Assembly (NCBI GenBank): GCA_023416745.1 | Contig: JAEZHF010000007.1 | Coordinates: forward strand, 1 to 64,000 | Source: Bacillota bacterium | Lineage (GTDB): Bacteria; Bacillota; Clostridia; Christensenellales; SZUA-584 | Reading direction: 5' to 3' | DNA: 64,000 bases | Shown here: piece by piece, positions 17,327 to 26,896 of the stretch | Numbering within the stretch: the first letter of the stretch is position 1 | Layout of the letters: each line of letters opens with the position of its first letter | The notes under the pieces: generated by a model | Databases searched by the model: none | Told to the model about the DNA's origin: nothing | Seen by the model: only the letters and a program-made list of their open reading frames with translations | Translations under genes and position numbers: made by a program

Positions 17327-19126
17327 ATGCGTATGATCAGAAAACTAGTCTACGTGTACAATAATGCAAGCATGAGAGTTAAGCTGCTTGTGAGCTTTTT
17401 TTGTATAGGGCTTGTCATCATACTCATGACGGCGATTGTTGCCAACTTCGTATTTGCGAATGCTTTTGAAAAGTCTGCGATTGAAACGACGATACAGGCC
17501 ATCGACCAGGCCAATGTCACTGTAGACAGCAATGTGCACAGCGCAGAGAATATCATTCGAATACTGTCAAAAAATCGCCAGGTCCTGAACCTTTTAATGA
17601 ATGCAGACAAAACGAATACCGAAGACGTGACGGCCCGCATATCCATCGGCAGTTATCTGGCGACTATAGTCGATTCTTTTCCGTATTTTAAAGGGATTGC
17701 GCTGATCGGGCGCAACGATACGATATTCAGCAATGAAATGCAGAGAAATATACTGGCTGACCTGACGCAGGAGGAGTGGTATCAGCAGTGCATTAACGAC
17801 CCGAGCCAGCTGTTCATCATTCCAAAGCCAAAGAACAGAGGCTTTTCGTATTACAATCCCGTCAGCGCGGATGAAATAATCATGCTGGGCATGGGCGTCG
17901 TCAATAATTCATCCAATGACGTTTTGGGCGTCATCATTATTGACCTAGATACAAGGCTGCTTTTGGATACGCTGGATAATATGCGCGTTGGCAAAGACGG
18001 CTTTATCATGATTGTGGATAACGAAGGAGAAAGCATCTATGCACCCATCAACCAACTGGCATACCGGGTCAAACAGGAGTGGTTTTTAGGTGAAGAGACG
18101 CAGATTATTAACAAAACAGTAGACAGCGAAGGGTATCAGCTGATCTATTCGATGTCTGAGTACACCGGATGGAAAACGGTAGGCGTATTCTCGATGAACA
18201 AAACTTTAGAGCAGGTGGTGAATTTTCAGTATATACTGCTTTTCGTCATGCTGTGTGTGGTCGTTTTCGTGAGTTTGTTCAGCGTCATGTTTTCGTCACG
18301 AATAACAAAACCGATCATCAAACTGAAAAGCCTGATTAACCAGGCCGAACTTGGCGATTTGACAGTCCACTTTGATTCAAAATACAAGGATGAGGTTGGG
18401 CAACTGGGCAACAGTTTTAACGCCATGATAGAAAAGATTCGTCATTTGATTGAGACGATTTACTATCAGCAGAAACAAAAGCGGGAGGATGATCTGGCTT
18501 TTCTACAGGCCCAGATCAAGCCGCATTTCTTGTATAACACATTTGATACAATCCACTGGATGGCTAAAGATTATAATGCGCAGGACATCATTCAGATAAT
18601 ATCCGCTCTTACCAAGCTTTATCGAATTGGCCTTAGCAAAGGGTCGGATACTATTACTCTGGCTGAGGAAATTGAACACGTCAGGAACTATCTGATTATA
18701 CAGGGTACGCGCTATTCGGATATTCTGGAGTATGAGATCAACTGCTCAGTCGATGCAGCCCATTTATACGTTCAAAAGCTGATATTGCAGCCTCTGGTGG
18801 AGAACGCGATTTATCATGGGGTCAGGCAGAGGGTGGAGCCTGGAAAAGTCAGTGTCAATATTTATGAACATGAAAACGCACTATGCCTTGAAGTAACCGA
18901 CAACGGTCCGGGGATCGATTCGAAAAAGCTTGAAACACTGAATGAACAGATCCAGTCGGATGAAAATCCGTTCATTGGATATGGGCTCTATAACGTGAAC
19001 AGGCGTATTATGCTGCGATATGGTAAGGACTACAAGCTTGTTGTTGATAGTGTCCAGGGGCAGGGGACGACGGTGACGATCAGGTATCCGTTGGTTCGCG
19101 AGAGGGGATTAGAAAACGATGTATAA
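17327..19126 (+). CDS. Sensor histidine kinase, YesM/LytS type
   Basis: This 599-residue membrane kinase should sense an extracellular signal and phosphorylate the response regulator encoded next. It has a first membrane segment at about residues 17-39, a long external Cache-like sensor region, a second membrane segment at about 303-325 and a HAMP linker. The kinase core has the phospho-acceptor motif KPHFLYN (H400), N-box LQPLVENAIYHG, G1 box DNGPGID and GYGLYNVNRR. It overlaps the regulator gene by 8 bases. No clear Shine-Dalgarno sequence is seen before the ATG at 17327, and the ATG at 17333 is equally possible. Two binding-protein-like genes follow the regulator, so sugar sensing is inferred. 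Confidence 0.92.
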   Translation: MRMIRKLVYVYNNASMRVKLLVSFFCIGLVIILMTAIVANFVFANAFEKSAIETTIQAIDQANVTVDSNVHSAENIIRILSKNRQVLNLLMNADKTNTEDVTARISIGSYLATIVDSFPYFKGIALIGRNDTIFSNEMQRNILADLTQEEWYQQCINDPSQLFIIPKPKNRGFSYYNPVSADEIIMLGMGVVNNSSNDVLGVIIIDLDTRLLLDTLDNMRVGKDGFIMIVDNEGESIYAPINQLAYRVKQEWFLGEETQIINKTVDSEGYQLIYSMSEYTGWKTVGVFSMNKTLEQVVNFQYILLFVMLCVVVFVSLFSVMFSSRITKPIIKLKSLINQAELGDLTVHFDSKYKDEVGQLGNSFNAMIEKIRHLIETIYYQQKQKREDDLAFLQAQIKPHFLYNTFDTIHWMAKDYNAQDIIQIISALTKLYRIGLSKGSDTITLAEEIEHVRNYLIIQGTRYSDILEYEINCSVDAAHLYVQKLILQPLVENAIYHGVRQRVEPGKVSVNIYEHENALCLEVTDNGPGIDSKKLETLNEQIQSDENPFIGYGLYNVNRRIMLRYGKDYKLVVDSVQGQGTTVTIRYPLVRERGLENDV

Positions 19127-20330
19127 AGTATTGATAGCGGATGACGAAAGAATTATCCGCAATGCGCTGATGAGCGCCTTCGATTGGGCTGAGTACGGTA
19201 TGGAAGTGGTCGCAACCGGCAAAAACGGATGGGAGGCTATTTCGCTTGTCAGAACATTTCGTCCGGATATATGCTTGCTGGACATTCAGATGCCGCTGCT
19301 AAACGGTCTTGAGTTGATTGAAAGGATTAATATGATCGACAAGAGTATCCTTAAAATAATCATTAGCGGCCATGATGAATTTGAGTATGCGAGGAAAGCT
19401 GTGGACCTGGGTGTTTACAGTTATATTTTGAAGCCCATTGACGAAGAGGAGTTTGCAAAATTACTGGTTAAAGTCAAGCTGCAGCTGGATGATGAGAGAA
19501 AAGAGTTAATGGCCAATAAGCGCAAGGAGAGAATGATTCAGGAAAACCGGAATCTTCTTCGTGATGGCTTGCTGAGCGAATGGATTACAGGGGGACTTAA
19601 ACTGACTTCTGAAAATGGGACCCCGGAGGAATATTTTGAGGATCTCGGGTTTGCACTCTCAGAAGTGACAGGCATGATATGGGTTAATATTTCATTTCCT
19701 GTGGGCATTATTGAGAACGAGAGTATGAAGGAACAGCAAATGAAACAGTGCAGAAAACGGCTGGAAAAGTATTTTGCCAACGATGCGTCTTTCTGTTTTG
19801 TGCGGTTGTTTTCCGATAGCTTTCTGCTGCTTTACCATGCCGCGGACGGTGAAAGATGGGACGATATGCAAAAAGAACTGATGCCTGTCATATGCAGCGA
19901 TAACAGCTGGAACATAATCGTACACAAAAGACCGGTAAAGGGCAGTTATAAGGACCTCCCAGCGGTGTTTGCCGAGCTGAATGAAAGCCTGAAAAATGAA
20001 GTTCAATATATGCCAATGGTCAAGCGGGTGAAAAAGTATGTTGAGGATCAATATCAGGACATGCAGCTTCGGCTTTCGAAATTTGCTGAGCAGAATAATG
20101 TGAGTTTAAGCTACATCAGCAAGCTGTTTAAACATGAGGCCGGGGTATCTTTTACCGACTATCTGATTCGGTACCGAATAAAGCGCTCGCTTGAGTTATT
20201 GTCGGACACAGATTATAAAGTGTGTGAAATATCAGAACGTGTTGGTTACAGCAGTCAGCATTACTATTGCGAGGCGTTCAAAAAGGTTATGAGCATATCG
20301 CCGACTGAGTACAGGCGCAAAAAGAATTAA
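19119..20330 (+). CDS. Response regulator, YesN/AraC type
   Basis: This 403-residue DNA-binding regulator has an N-terminal receiver domain (ADDE acid pocket and phospho-acceptor D55 in CLLDIQMP). A middle region of about 170 residues follows. The C-terminal AraC/XylS double helix-turn-helix includes LSYISKLFKHEAGVSFTDYL and YSSQHYYCEAFKKVMSISPT. It is cotranscribed with the kinase at 17327. Its targets are not proven; nearby sugar transport operons are the natural candidates. Confidence 0.93.
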   Translation: MYKVLIADDERIIRNALMSAFDWAEYGMEVVATGKNGWEAISLVRTFRPDICLLDIQMPLLNGLELIERINMIDKSILKIIISGHDEFEYARKAVDLGVYSYILKPIDEEEFAKLLVKVKLQLDDERKELMANKRKERMIQENRNLLRDGLLSEWITGGLKLTSENGTPEEYFEDLGFALSEVTGMIWVNISFPVGIIENESMKEQQMKQCRKRLEKYFANDASFCFVRLFSDSFLLLYHAADGERWDDMQKELMPVICSDNSWNIIVHKRPVKGSYKDLPAVFAELNESLKNEVQYMPMVKRVKKYVEDQYQDMQLRLSKFAEQNNVSLSYISKLFKHEAGVSFTDYLIRYRIKRSLELLSDTDYKVCEISERVGYSSQHYYCEAFKKVMSISPTEYRRKKN

Positions 20331-20340
20331 CGGGTGCCGT

Positions 20341-21345
20341 ATGGAGAATAAAGAAATTAAGCACATGATCAAACCTGAAAACAAAAAGAAGCTCCTTATT
20401 GCCGCAGCGCTTTTCGTTACTGCCTGCTTAATAACGGCTTTTATCATTGTCAGCATTCCGTTAAAGGAAGACGGAGTCAAATACTTGATCGGTGTTTCGC
20501 AGCCCAATATGACCGATAATTTTGAGCTGGAGCTCTATAATGATATCAATTATCAGTGCCAGCAATATGATAGCGTGCGATTTGTGAGCTATGATGCCGG
20601 AGAAAGCATGGAAAAACAAAAGCAGGACATAAAGAATCTGTTGAAACTGGGCGTTGATGCATTGATCATTGTAACTTTTGAACCCCAAAACATTGCTGAA
20701 ACCATGAAGGAGGTATATGACCAGGGGATACCTGTTATCCTGATCGGATATGCGCCGGATATAGATTGTTATACGACAAGAATATACACGGATAATGAAA
20801 AGATAGGCAATATGGCAGGCAAATATGTTAACAAACTGGCCAATGGACGGATATGTACGGTGTTGGAAATACAAGGGGAGCCTCATTCGCAGATCAGTAT
20901 AGACAGAAAGAACGGATTCATTGAGGGTATAGCTCCCCATAAGAATATAACTAAAGAATATGTGATGACCGGATACTGGTCACAGGAAAAGACGCGGGCA
21001 CGAATGAAAGAGAGTGAATTCTTTTCAAAAGAGCCCCCCATCAATGTTATATATGCTCATAATGATATGATGGCTTTAGGGGCTGCTGTCAATCTGAAAC
21101 AAACGAGGAAGAGTGCTTATATCATCAGTGTCGGTGGTTATTCCGTAAAAAACAGCGATTTGCTGGCTATCAAAGAAGGACTGATTAATGCCACTTTTAC
21201 ATATCCCACCGGCGGTGACATTGCCGTCAATATAATAATGAACATCATGTCCGGAAAAGACGTTCCAAGATTGATCGAATTACCGTCTCAGCTAATAAAA
21301 GATGACAATGTTGATTTCTTCCTTAAATCAGGAGATGCGTCATGA
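20341..21345 (+). CDS. Membrane-anchored sugar-binding-protein-like protein
   Basis: This 334-residue protein has a short charged cytoplasmic N terminus, one hydrophobic segment at about residues 18-42 and an extracytoplasmic RbsB-like domain (GVSQPNMTDNFELELYNDI near the start, YAHNDMMALGAAVNLKQ later). VTAC inside the hydrophobic segment looks like a lipobox, but hydrophobic residues continue after it, so an uncleaved anchor is more likely. It follows the kinase/regulator pair and overlaps the next binding-protein-like gene by ATGA. It probably presents a sugar to the kinase sensor region instead of feeding a transporter. Confidence 0.82.
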   Translation: MENKEIKHMIKPENKKKLLIAAALFVTACLITAFIIVSIPLKEDGVKYLIGVSQPNMTDNFELELYNDINYQCQQYDSVRFVSYDAGESMEKQKQDIKNLLKLGVDALIIVTFEPQNIAETMKEVYDQGIPVILIGYAPDIDCYTTRIYTDNEKIGNMAGKYVNKLANGRICTVLEIQGEPHSQISIDRKNGFIEGIAPHKNITKEYVMTGYWSQEKTRARMKESEFFSKEPPINVIYAHNDMMALGAAVNLKQTRKSAYIISVGGYSVKNSDLLAIKEGLINATFTYPTGGDIAVNIIMNIMSGKDVPRLIELPSQLIKDDNVDFFLKSGDAS

Positions 21346-22364
21346 AATGTACTCGTTTTTGTTTGGTCATTCTGTGTATTTTGCTGTTTGCTATGGCGGG
21401 ATGCAGCATTCATCAAGGTGCGGAAGATGTAAAGACTCAGACTGCGGCTGATTTGGAACACGAACAGACAAGCAAACAACCCATGGAAGCGGTTATAAAG
21501 AAGAACGATTCATTTCGCGTTGGGTTATCGCTGCAGGATGACTCGCCCTTTGTAATGCGAGTCGGCAGCAAGCTTCAGAAAATGATTGAGGATGGAGATG
21601 AGGAAATAGAGCTCGTGGTTTATAACGGAATGGCAGACGCGAACGCACAGATTGCCCATGTAGAATCATTTAGCTCAAGCGGATTCGATGTCATTATATT
21701 GGATCCTATATCGTATGAAAACTGTGCACTGGCTGTGACAATCGCCAAGAATGCAGGCATTCCTCTTATTACGACGATCGCCCAGACTTATAACCCGTCG
21801 GGTTACATAAGCTATGTTGGTTCCGACCATTATGAATCGGGTGTGATTGAGGCCAATATGGTTGCGGACTATCTTAATGGACATGGCAAACTGGTTATCC
21901 TCGAGGGAGTAATGGGTATCAGCGCGCAAGAGGAGCGATATGAAGGCTATATGGATGTTTTCAGATATTATCCTAATATAGAAATTGTAGCAGTGCAAAC
22001 GGCCGCCTGGCAGCGGGATGAAGCCTATGCGATCGTAGAAAATTGGATTCGGAGCAATAAGGAATTTTCCATTGTTCTATCAGAAAATGATAATATGGCG
22101 ATGGGAGCAATTGAAGCAATTGAGGAGTTCGGCAAACAGGACGAAATAGCTGTATTTGGTATAGACGGTGATATGGATGCGCTGTTAGCTGTTAAAGACG
22201 GCCGTCTTGAGGGCACGGTTTTTCATAATGCACAGGAAATTGCGCAAACATTATATAATTGTGTACTTACATTAAAAATATATGAGACGGTTGACTCAAC
22301 ATACTTAATACCGTTTGAGCCGGTTACAAAGGAGAACGCAGACAAATACATTTCAGAGTATTGA
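21342..22364 (+). CDS. Sugar-binding lipoprotein of the first sensor cassette
   Basis: This 340-residue lipoprotein has lipobox MAGC (C21), a charged linker and a type-1 periplasmic-binding domain. Typical motifs are FDVIILDPISYENCALAV, GSDHYESGVIEANMVADYL and SENDNMAMGAIEAIEEFG. No permease or ATPase gene follows, so a sensing role with the kinase at 17327 is likely. It is the fourth gene of that operon and overlaps the gene before it by 4 bases. Its sequence differs clearly from the protein at 20341, so the cassette may respond to two ligands or use a receptor pair. Confidence 0.87.
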   Translation: MKCTRFCLVILCILLFAMAGCSIHQGAEDVKTQTAADLEHEQTSKQPMEAVIKKNDSFRVGLSLQDDSPFVMRVGSKLQKMIEDGDEEIELVVYNGMADANAQIAHVESFSSSGFDVIILDPISYENCALAVTIAKNAGIPLITTIAQTYNPSGYISYVGSDHYESGVIEANMVADYLNGHGKLVILEGVMGISAQEERYEGYMDVFRYYPNIEIVAVQTAAWQRDEAYAIVENWIRSNKEFSIVLSENDNMAMGAIEAIEEFGKQDEIAVFGIDGDMDALLAVKDGRLEGTVFHNAQEIAQTLYNCVLTLKIYETVDSTYLIPFEPVTKENADKYISEY

Positions 22365-22420
22365 TATATATATTTCAGGAAGAAACCTAAAAAAATGTAC
22401 CAATATCAAAGAAAATTCCA

Positions 22421-22449
22421 TTGTTTATTATGATTTAATAATGCATAAT
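22421..22449 (+). promoter_or_regulatory. Promoter of the second sensor cassette
   Basis: TTGTTT (22421-22426) and CATAAT (22444-22449) are spaced by 17 bases upstream of the regulator gene at 22510. Confidence 0.5.
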
Positions 22450-22509
22450 ACGAAGGGGTCGTGCGCACATCGAATACATAGACACGTCTGTTAGAAAGGA
22501 AGATCAGCC

Positions 22510-24126
22510 ATGTTTAAGGTCTTTCTTGTCGAAGATGAGATCGTAGTACGTGAAGGCATTCGCAAAAACATTCTTTGGGAGCAGTATGGCTTTCAATATG
22601 CCGGCGACGCATCGGACGGTGAGCTTGCTTTACCGTTGATTCGCCAAATACAGCCTGATCTTATTATCACGGATATAAAGATGCCGTTTATGGACGGGCT
22701 GGAGCTGATAAAGCTGGTCCGTAAAGAACTGCCAAGGACGAAAATTGTCATTATCAGCGGATACGACGATTTTTCATATGCGCAGCAGGCAATTCACCTG
22801 GGCGTAGAACAATATCTGCTGAAGCCGATTCTAAAGGAAAAAATGGTTGAAATCTTGATCGCCCTTCAGAAAAAAATGGAGGACGAGCATCAGCAACAGC
22901 AATACCTTGCGAGGTTCCAGCGAGAAGCACAGGAATATGAAACGTTTTCACGCAGGAGGTTTTTTGAGCAAATTGTCACTGGTGGTTTGAGCGTCTCGGA
23001 AATATCTGAAACTGCGAAGACAATGGGTATCGACTTGAACTCTCCTTTCTATAATACTGTGCTTTTTTCACTTAACAATGCCGGATACGATGGCAGCGCG
23101 CCCGAAAGCTATACCGATGCACTCGCAACCGTGCAGGAGAAAGTGACGGAGTATATCGTTAGCCACCCGGAACTGATCTTGTTCCGCTGGAACATCACGA
23201 CGTTTGCTGTTCTGGTAAAGGGCAGTCAGGACGATATTGAGAGGCGAACCTGCGATTGCATAGAAAACATCCGCAGCCGCTGTGTGATGTCCGGGCGAGA
23301 TGTGGATTGGTATATAGCCTGCGGCACGGCAGTATCGCGCCTTGGGGCCATTCCGGCCTGCTTTTCAGAGGCAAGCCGAATCCTATCTTACCGTTATCTG
23401 TGCCCGCAAGAGCATATCCTTTCTGAAAAAAGCATCGGATATATACGAAAGAAAAACCTTTCAAAAACGGAAACGGATCACATGGATATCTGTCAGGAGC
23501 GCATCCGTAATTTTTTGAACAGCGGTACTGTAGAAGAAATCGACCGTTTTCTCGATCAACTGTTGCAGAATGCCGGAGAGGAAGCCGTTTCATTGCCGTT
23601 GTTATGGAGATATTTGATCATGACGGTCTATTTCGCGGCGGTGGAGTATCTTGATTCGATTGGCTACCGTGCGGACAGTATCTGGCCGTTTGAATTACGG
23701 CCGAAAGACGACGTATCGACGCCGGAGGAAGTACGGCAATATGCGAGCCAAGTCATGGCACATGCGATTGAGCAGCGTGACCTTGAAAGCAAAAAGCATC
23801 AGCACGACCTGCTGATCCAAGCGATAGAGTTCATTGACGAGCATTACCCGGATGAGTCGATTTCGCTGGATAGAGTGGCCAGAAAAGTGAATATCAGTCC
23901 TAACTATTTTTCGGCAATGTTCAGCCAGGAAGCTGGACAAACCTTTGTTGAATATCTTACCAGCAAACGGATCGGTGAGGCCAAGCGAATGCTTCGGCAC
24001 ACAGATAAGCGTTCCGGCGAGATTGCATTCGCTGTGGGCTATAAGGATCCTCATTATTTCAGCTTTGTGTTCAAGAAAGTATCGGGTTGTACGCCAAGTG
24101 AATATCGGAGAGGAAACAAGCAGTGA
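22510..24126 (+). CDS. Response regulator, YesN/AraC type (second cassette)
   Basis: This 538-residue regulator has a receiver domain (VEDE pocket, phospho-acceptor D55 in IITDIKMP), a long middle region of about 300 residues, and a C-terminal AraC-type domain (ISPNYFSAMFSQEAGQTFVEYL and YKDPHYFSFVFKKVSGCTPSEY). AGAAAGGAAGA precedes the ATG. It overlaps the kinase gene through GTGA. It is expected to activate the YtfQ/R/T-like transporter operon that begins about 2.8 kb downstream. Confidence 0.93.
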   Translation: MFKVFLVEDEIVVREGIRKNILWEQYGFQYAGDASDGELALPLIRQIQPDLIITDIKMPFMDGLELIKLVRKELPRTKIVIISGYDDFSYAQQAIHLGVEQYLLKPILKEKMVEILIALQKKMEDEHQQQQYLARFQREAQEYETFSRRRFFEQIVTGGLSVSEISETAKTMGIDLNSPFYNTVLFSLNNAGYDGSAPESYTDALATVQEKVTEYIVSHPELILFRWNITTFAVLVKGSQDDIERRTCDCIENIRSRCVMSGRDVDWYIACGTAVSRLGAIPACFSEASRILSYRYLCPQEHILSEKSIGYIRKKNLSKTETDHMDICQERIRNFLNSGTVEEIDRFLDQLLQNAGEEAVSLPLLWRYLIMTVYFAAVEYLDSIGYRADSIWPFELRPKDDVSTPEEVRQYASQVMAHAIEQRDLESKKHQHDLLIQAIEFIDEHYPDESISLDRVARKVNISPNYFSAMFSQEAGQTFVEYLTSKRIGEAKRMLRHTDKRSGEIAFAVGYKDPHYFSFVFKKVSGCTPSEYRRGNKQ

Positions 24127-25571
24127 GCGTCAATATCCCGCACAGAGCGATAATGGGAAAGAGGACAATGCAGAGCAAACTTTGGAAGATGATACTGATC
24201 GTCGCACTTCCGCTGATGATCGTGATCATCGCGATTGCTCTTATTGGAATAGTCTATGCGCTGCAGTACCATGCGATTCTGAACAATGTAACGGCGGCTT
24301 CTGACTTTAACCAGAATTTCAAGGACGACGTCGATCTCAAAATGTACTACTTTGTTATAGACAGTCAGTATTCTGAAGGGTTACCGATTGAAGAGGTTCA
24401 GTCTGCCGAGGAGATCGCCCGAAAGCTGATCGATACCACAACGGAAAAGGACAGCCTCCACTCCATCAGCAGCGTGCTGAGCCTGTGTCATAATCTGGAG
24501 GATAAGATGCAGGAGATCGCGGAAACGGAGGAATATGATTCCCGCGTCGATCAACTGGAAAATAACATCTATATACTGACAGATTTGATTCAGAAATACA
24601 TGTACACCTACCTGTACTACGAGGCTGCCCATCTGAACGCTCTGCAATCAGCCATGATTTCGAGTATGATCGTTTTTATGGGCGTCGTTGTCGTTTTGTC
24701 GTTGGTGCTGCTGTATATCCTATTGACTCATTCGAGAAATCTGAGCCGCCGGATAGTGAACCCGATTGATAAAATATGTGAGCGCTTGGAAGCAATCGGC
24801 AAGGGCAGCCTGCTGGTTTGTGAGCCTATTCAGGCCGACGTAGAGGAGGTGCAGATACTCTCGGACGGTATAGAGAGTATGGTTGGGCGCTTAAAACAGC
24901 AGATCGATAAAAACACAGAGCAGGAAAAGCAGCGCCGGCGTACGGAATTTGCGCTGCTGCAGGCTCAAATGAACCCGCATTTTCTCTATAACACGCTGGA
25001 TACCATCATCTGGCTGATTGAATCCAAGGAGATAAGTGAAGCTGTCACCATGATCTGCAGCTTGTCGAATTATTTCCGCTTTTCCCTGAGCCGCGGGAAG
25101 TACGTTATTACACTCGCGGAGGAAGAACAGCATATTCGTAGCTATCTGGAAATCCAGCAGATGCGCTATCGGGATCTGATGGATTACGAAATCGACATTC
25201 CGGATTCGGTAAAGAGCTTTATACTGCCAAAACTCACACTGCAGCCGCTGGTGGAAAATGCACTGTATCATGGCATAAAGATAAGCCGCCGCAAAGGCTT
25301 TATTCGCGTGACGGGCAGATTGCAGGACGACAACCTGATTCTGGAGGTGGCGGATGACGGATCAGGCATGACGAAGGAGCGCCTGGATGAAGTGCGCGCA
25401 TCAATAGCTGATGACAGGCGAGACGGTTTTGGACTGAGGACGGTACACCAGAGGATTCAAATTCTGTTCGGCAACGAATATGGTTTGGATATTGAAAGTA
25501 CGCCGGACAATGGCACAAATATCATTATGACCATTCCCATGAAGACGATCGACAAGGAGATGGAGGCATGA
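24123..25571 (+). CDS. Sensor histidine kinase, YesM/LytS type (second cassette, GTG start)
   Basis: This 482-residue membrane kinase has a first membrane segment at about residues 23-46, an external region of only about 130 residues, a second segment at about 178-200 and a HAMP-like linker. The kinase core has NPHFLYN (phospho-acceptor H286), LQPLVENALYHGIK, DDGSGM and FGLRTVHQRI. The short external region makes direct sugar binding unlikely and fits signalling through the partner lipoprotein encoded next. The GTG start overlaps the regulator stop, with GAGAGGAAA as ribosome binding site. Its own stop overlaps the lipoprotein start (ATGA). Confidence 0.92.
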   Translation: MSVNIPHRAIMGKRTMQSKLWKMILIVALPLMIVIIAIALIGIVYALQYHAILNNVTAASDFNQNFKDDVDLKMYYFVIDSQYSEGLPIEEVQSAEEIARKLIDTTTEKDSLHSISSVLSLCHNLEDKMQEIAETEEYDSRVDQLENNIYILTDLIQKYMYTYLYYEAAHLNALQSAMISSMIVFMGVVVVLSLVLLYILLTHSRNLSRRIVNPIDKICERLEAIGKGSLLVCEPIQADVEEVQILSDGIESMVGRLKQQIDKNTEQEKQRRRTEFALLQAQMNPHFLYNTLDTIIWLIESKEISEAVTMICSLSNYFRFSLSRGKYVITLAEEEQHIRSYLEIQQMRYRDLMDYEIDIPDSVKSFILPKLTLQPLVENALYHGIKISRRKGFIRVTGRLQDDNLILEVADDGSGMTKERLDEVRASIADDRRDGFGLRTVHQRIQILFGNEYGLDIESTPDNGTNIIMTIPMKTIDKEMEA

Positions 25572-26566
25572 AGAAAAGCATATTATGTATAACGATCTGT
25601 CTTGTGGTTTTGCTTAGCGGCTGTGCTAAAGAAGAAACGCAGCCCACGGCGGGCGAATCCAAAGATCGACTGATTGTTGTCGGGTTTTCGCAGGTAGGTG
25701 CGGAATCGGAGTGGCGCGTGGCCAATACCGAGAGTGTGAAAGCTGCACTGAGTGAAGAAAACGGATATGAGTTGATTTTTGATGATGCGCGAAACAAACC
25801 GGAAAATCAGATCCGCGCGATACGCACGTTCATTCAGCAGGACGTGGACTATATAGTCTTCTCCCCAATAGTTGAAACAGGATGGGATTCCATTCTGCAG
25901 GAGGCAAAGGAGGCAGGTATACCGATCATCATGATCGACCGCTATATCAGAGCGGTGGACCAGAGCCTTTATACGGCTTACATCGGCTCCGATTTCCGCA
26001 AAGAAGGCGATAGAGCCGTCAAGTGGCTGGAGGACCTGCTTGAAGAACAGGGGCGGACGGAAGAAGAAGTTCGGATTGTAAACATACAGGGGACTATAGA
26101 CTCCTCAGCGCAGATCGGCAGGACTGCTGCGCTGGAACAGGCGGTCGACCTGCATCCGAACTGGAAAATGGTCGCACAGGAGTGTGCTGATTTTACAAGA
26201 GCAAAAGCGTACGAAGTCATGAGCGATATTTTAAGGAAGACAATAGATATCGACGTTGTATATTGCGAGAACGATGGTGAGGCTCTGGGCGCAATTGATG
26301 CAATAAAAGAGGTAGGCCTGGAGTGCAACGCGGAAAATGGTGTCATCGTCATATCTTTTGACGCAACAAGGCTGGGGCTCGAATACTGCTTAGAGGGTAA
26401 AATCGCGCTGAATGTGGAATGTAACCCACTGCAAGGCCCCTATGTTGATGCGATTATCAAGCGGCTGCAGAATGGGGATCCGATAGAGCAGGTTCAATAT
26501 ATCAATGAAACTCAGTTCGACTACCTGACCATCACGAAAGAAATGATTGAACGCAGGGACTACTGA
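25568..26566 (+). CDS. YtfQ-like sugar-binding lipoprotein, sensor component
   Basis: This 332-residue lipoprotein (lipobox LSGC, C19) strongly resembles the galactofuranose-binding YtfQ family: VVGFSQVGAESEWRVANTES, ENQIRAIRTFIQQDVDYIVF and GWDSILQEAKEAGIP. It shares the segment AQIGRTAALE with the transporter binding protein at 26897, and the two are paralogues. It overlaps the kinase gene and is followed by a gap before the transporter operon. It therefore probably senses the sugar for the kinase, like XylFII in clostridial three-component systems. The actual ligand is unknown. Confidence 0.88.
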   Translation: MKKSILCITICLVVLLSGCAKEETQPTAGESKDRLIVVGFSQVGAESEWRVANTESVKAALSEENGYELIFDDARNKPENQIRAIRTFIQQDVDYIVFSPIVETGWDSILQEAKEAGIPIIMIDRYIRAVDQSLYTAYIGSDFRKEGDRAVKWLEDLLEEQGRTEEEVRIVNIQGTIDSSAQIGRTAALEQAVDLHPNWKMVAQECADFTRAKAYEVMSDILRKTIDIDVVYCENDGEALGAIDAIKEVGLECNAENGVIVISFDATRLGLEYCLEGKIALNVECNPLQGPYVDAIIKRLQNGDPIEQVQYINETQFDYLTITKEMIERRDY

Positions 26567-26896
26567 TATCTGGCAAACTTCTGCGAACAGGGACCATCGA
26601 TTAGCCTGCTTGCGTGCGACTGTTCTTTGCGAGGCAAGCCGCACCCCGGTGATTGATCCATATTATACACACGGGGACGGTATATGGGATGGGGAAATTT
26701 TTATGATATTTTGTTTAAAAAATTACGGTAAGCATATGCGTTGTTCTGGTCAAATTTGCAGATGTTTCGTTATCTAATCGATATGGTTTGAATATTTCCG
26801 CGGTTCTTCTTAGGGTATTGTATAAGCCTTTTCCAATGTGTTATAGAAAAGATGTGTGCATCTGCATACATTAAATATTGGAAAGGAAACCGAAGT
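26567..26896. other. 330-bp gap before the YtfQ-like transporter operon
   Basis: No gene was recognised here. A weak promoter-like pair, TTGTAT (26818-26823) and TATAGA (26842-26847) with an 18-base spacer, lies just upstream of the start at 26897. The poor -35 match fits a promoter that needs an activator, such as the YesN regulator at 22510. No clear terminator for the sensor cassette was seen. Confidence 0.3.

Noticed and set aside
20341..20430. Classical lipoprotein assignment for the protein at 20341
   Set aside because: VTAC resembles a lipobox, but the hydrophobic stretch continues past the cysteine, so an uncleaved membrane anchor fits better.
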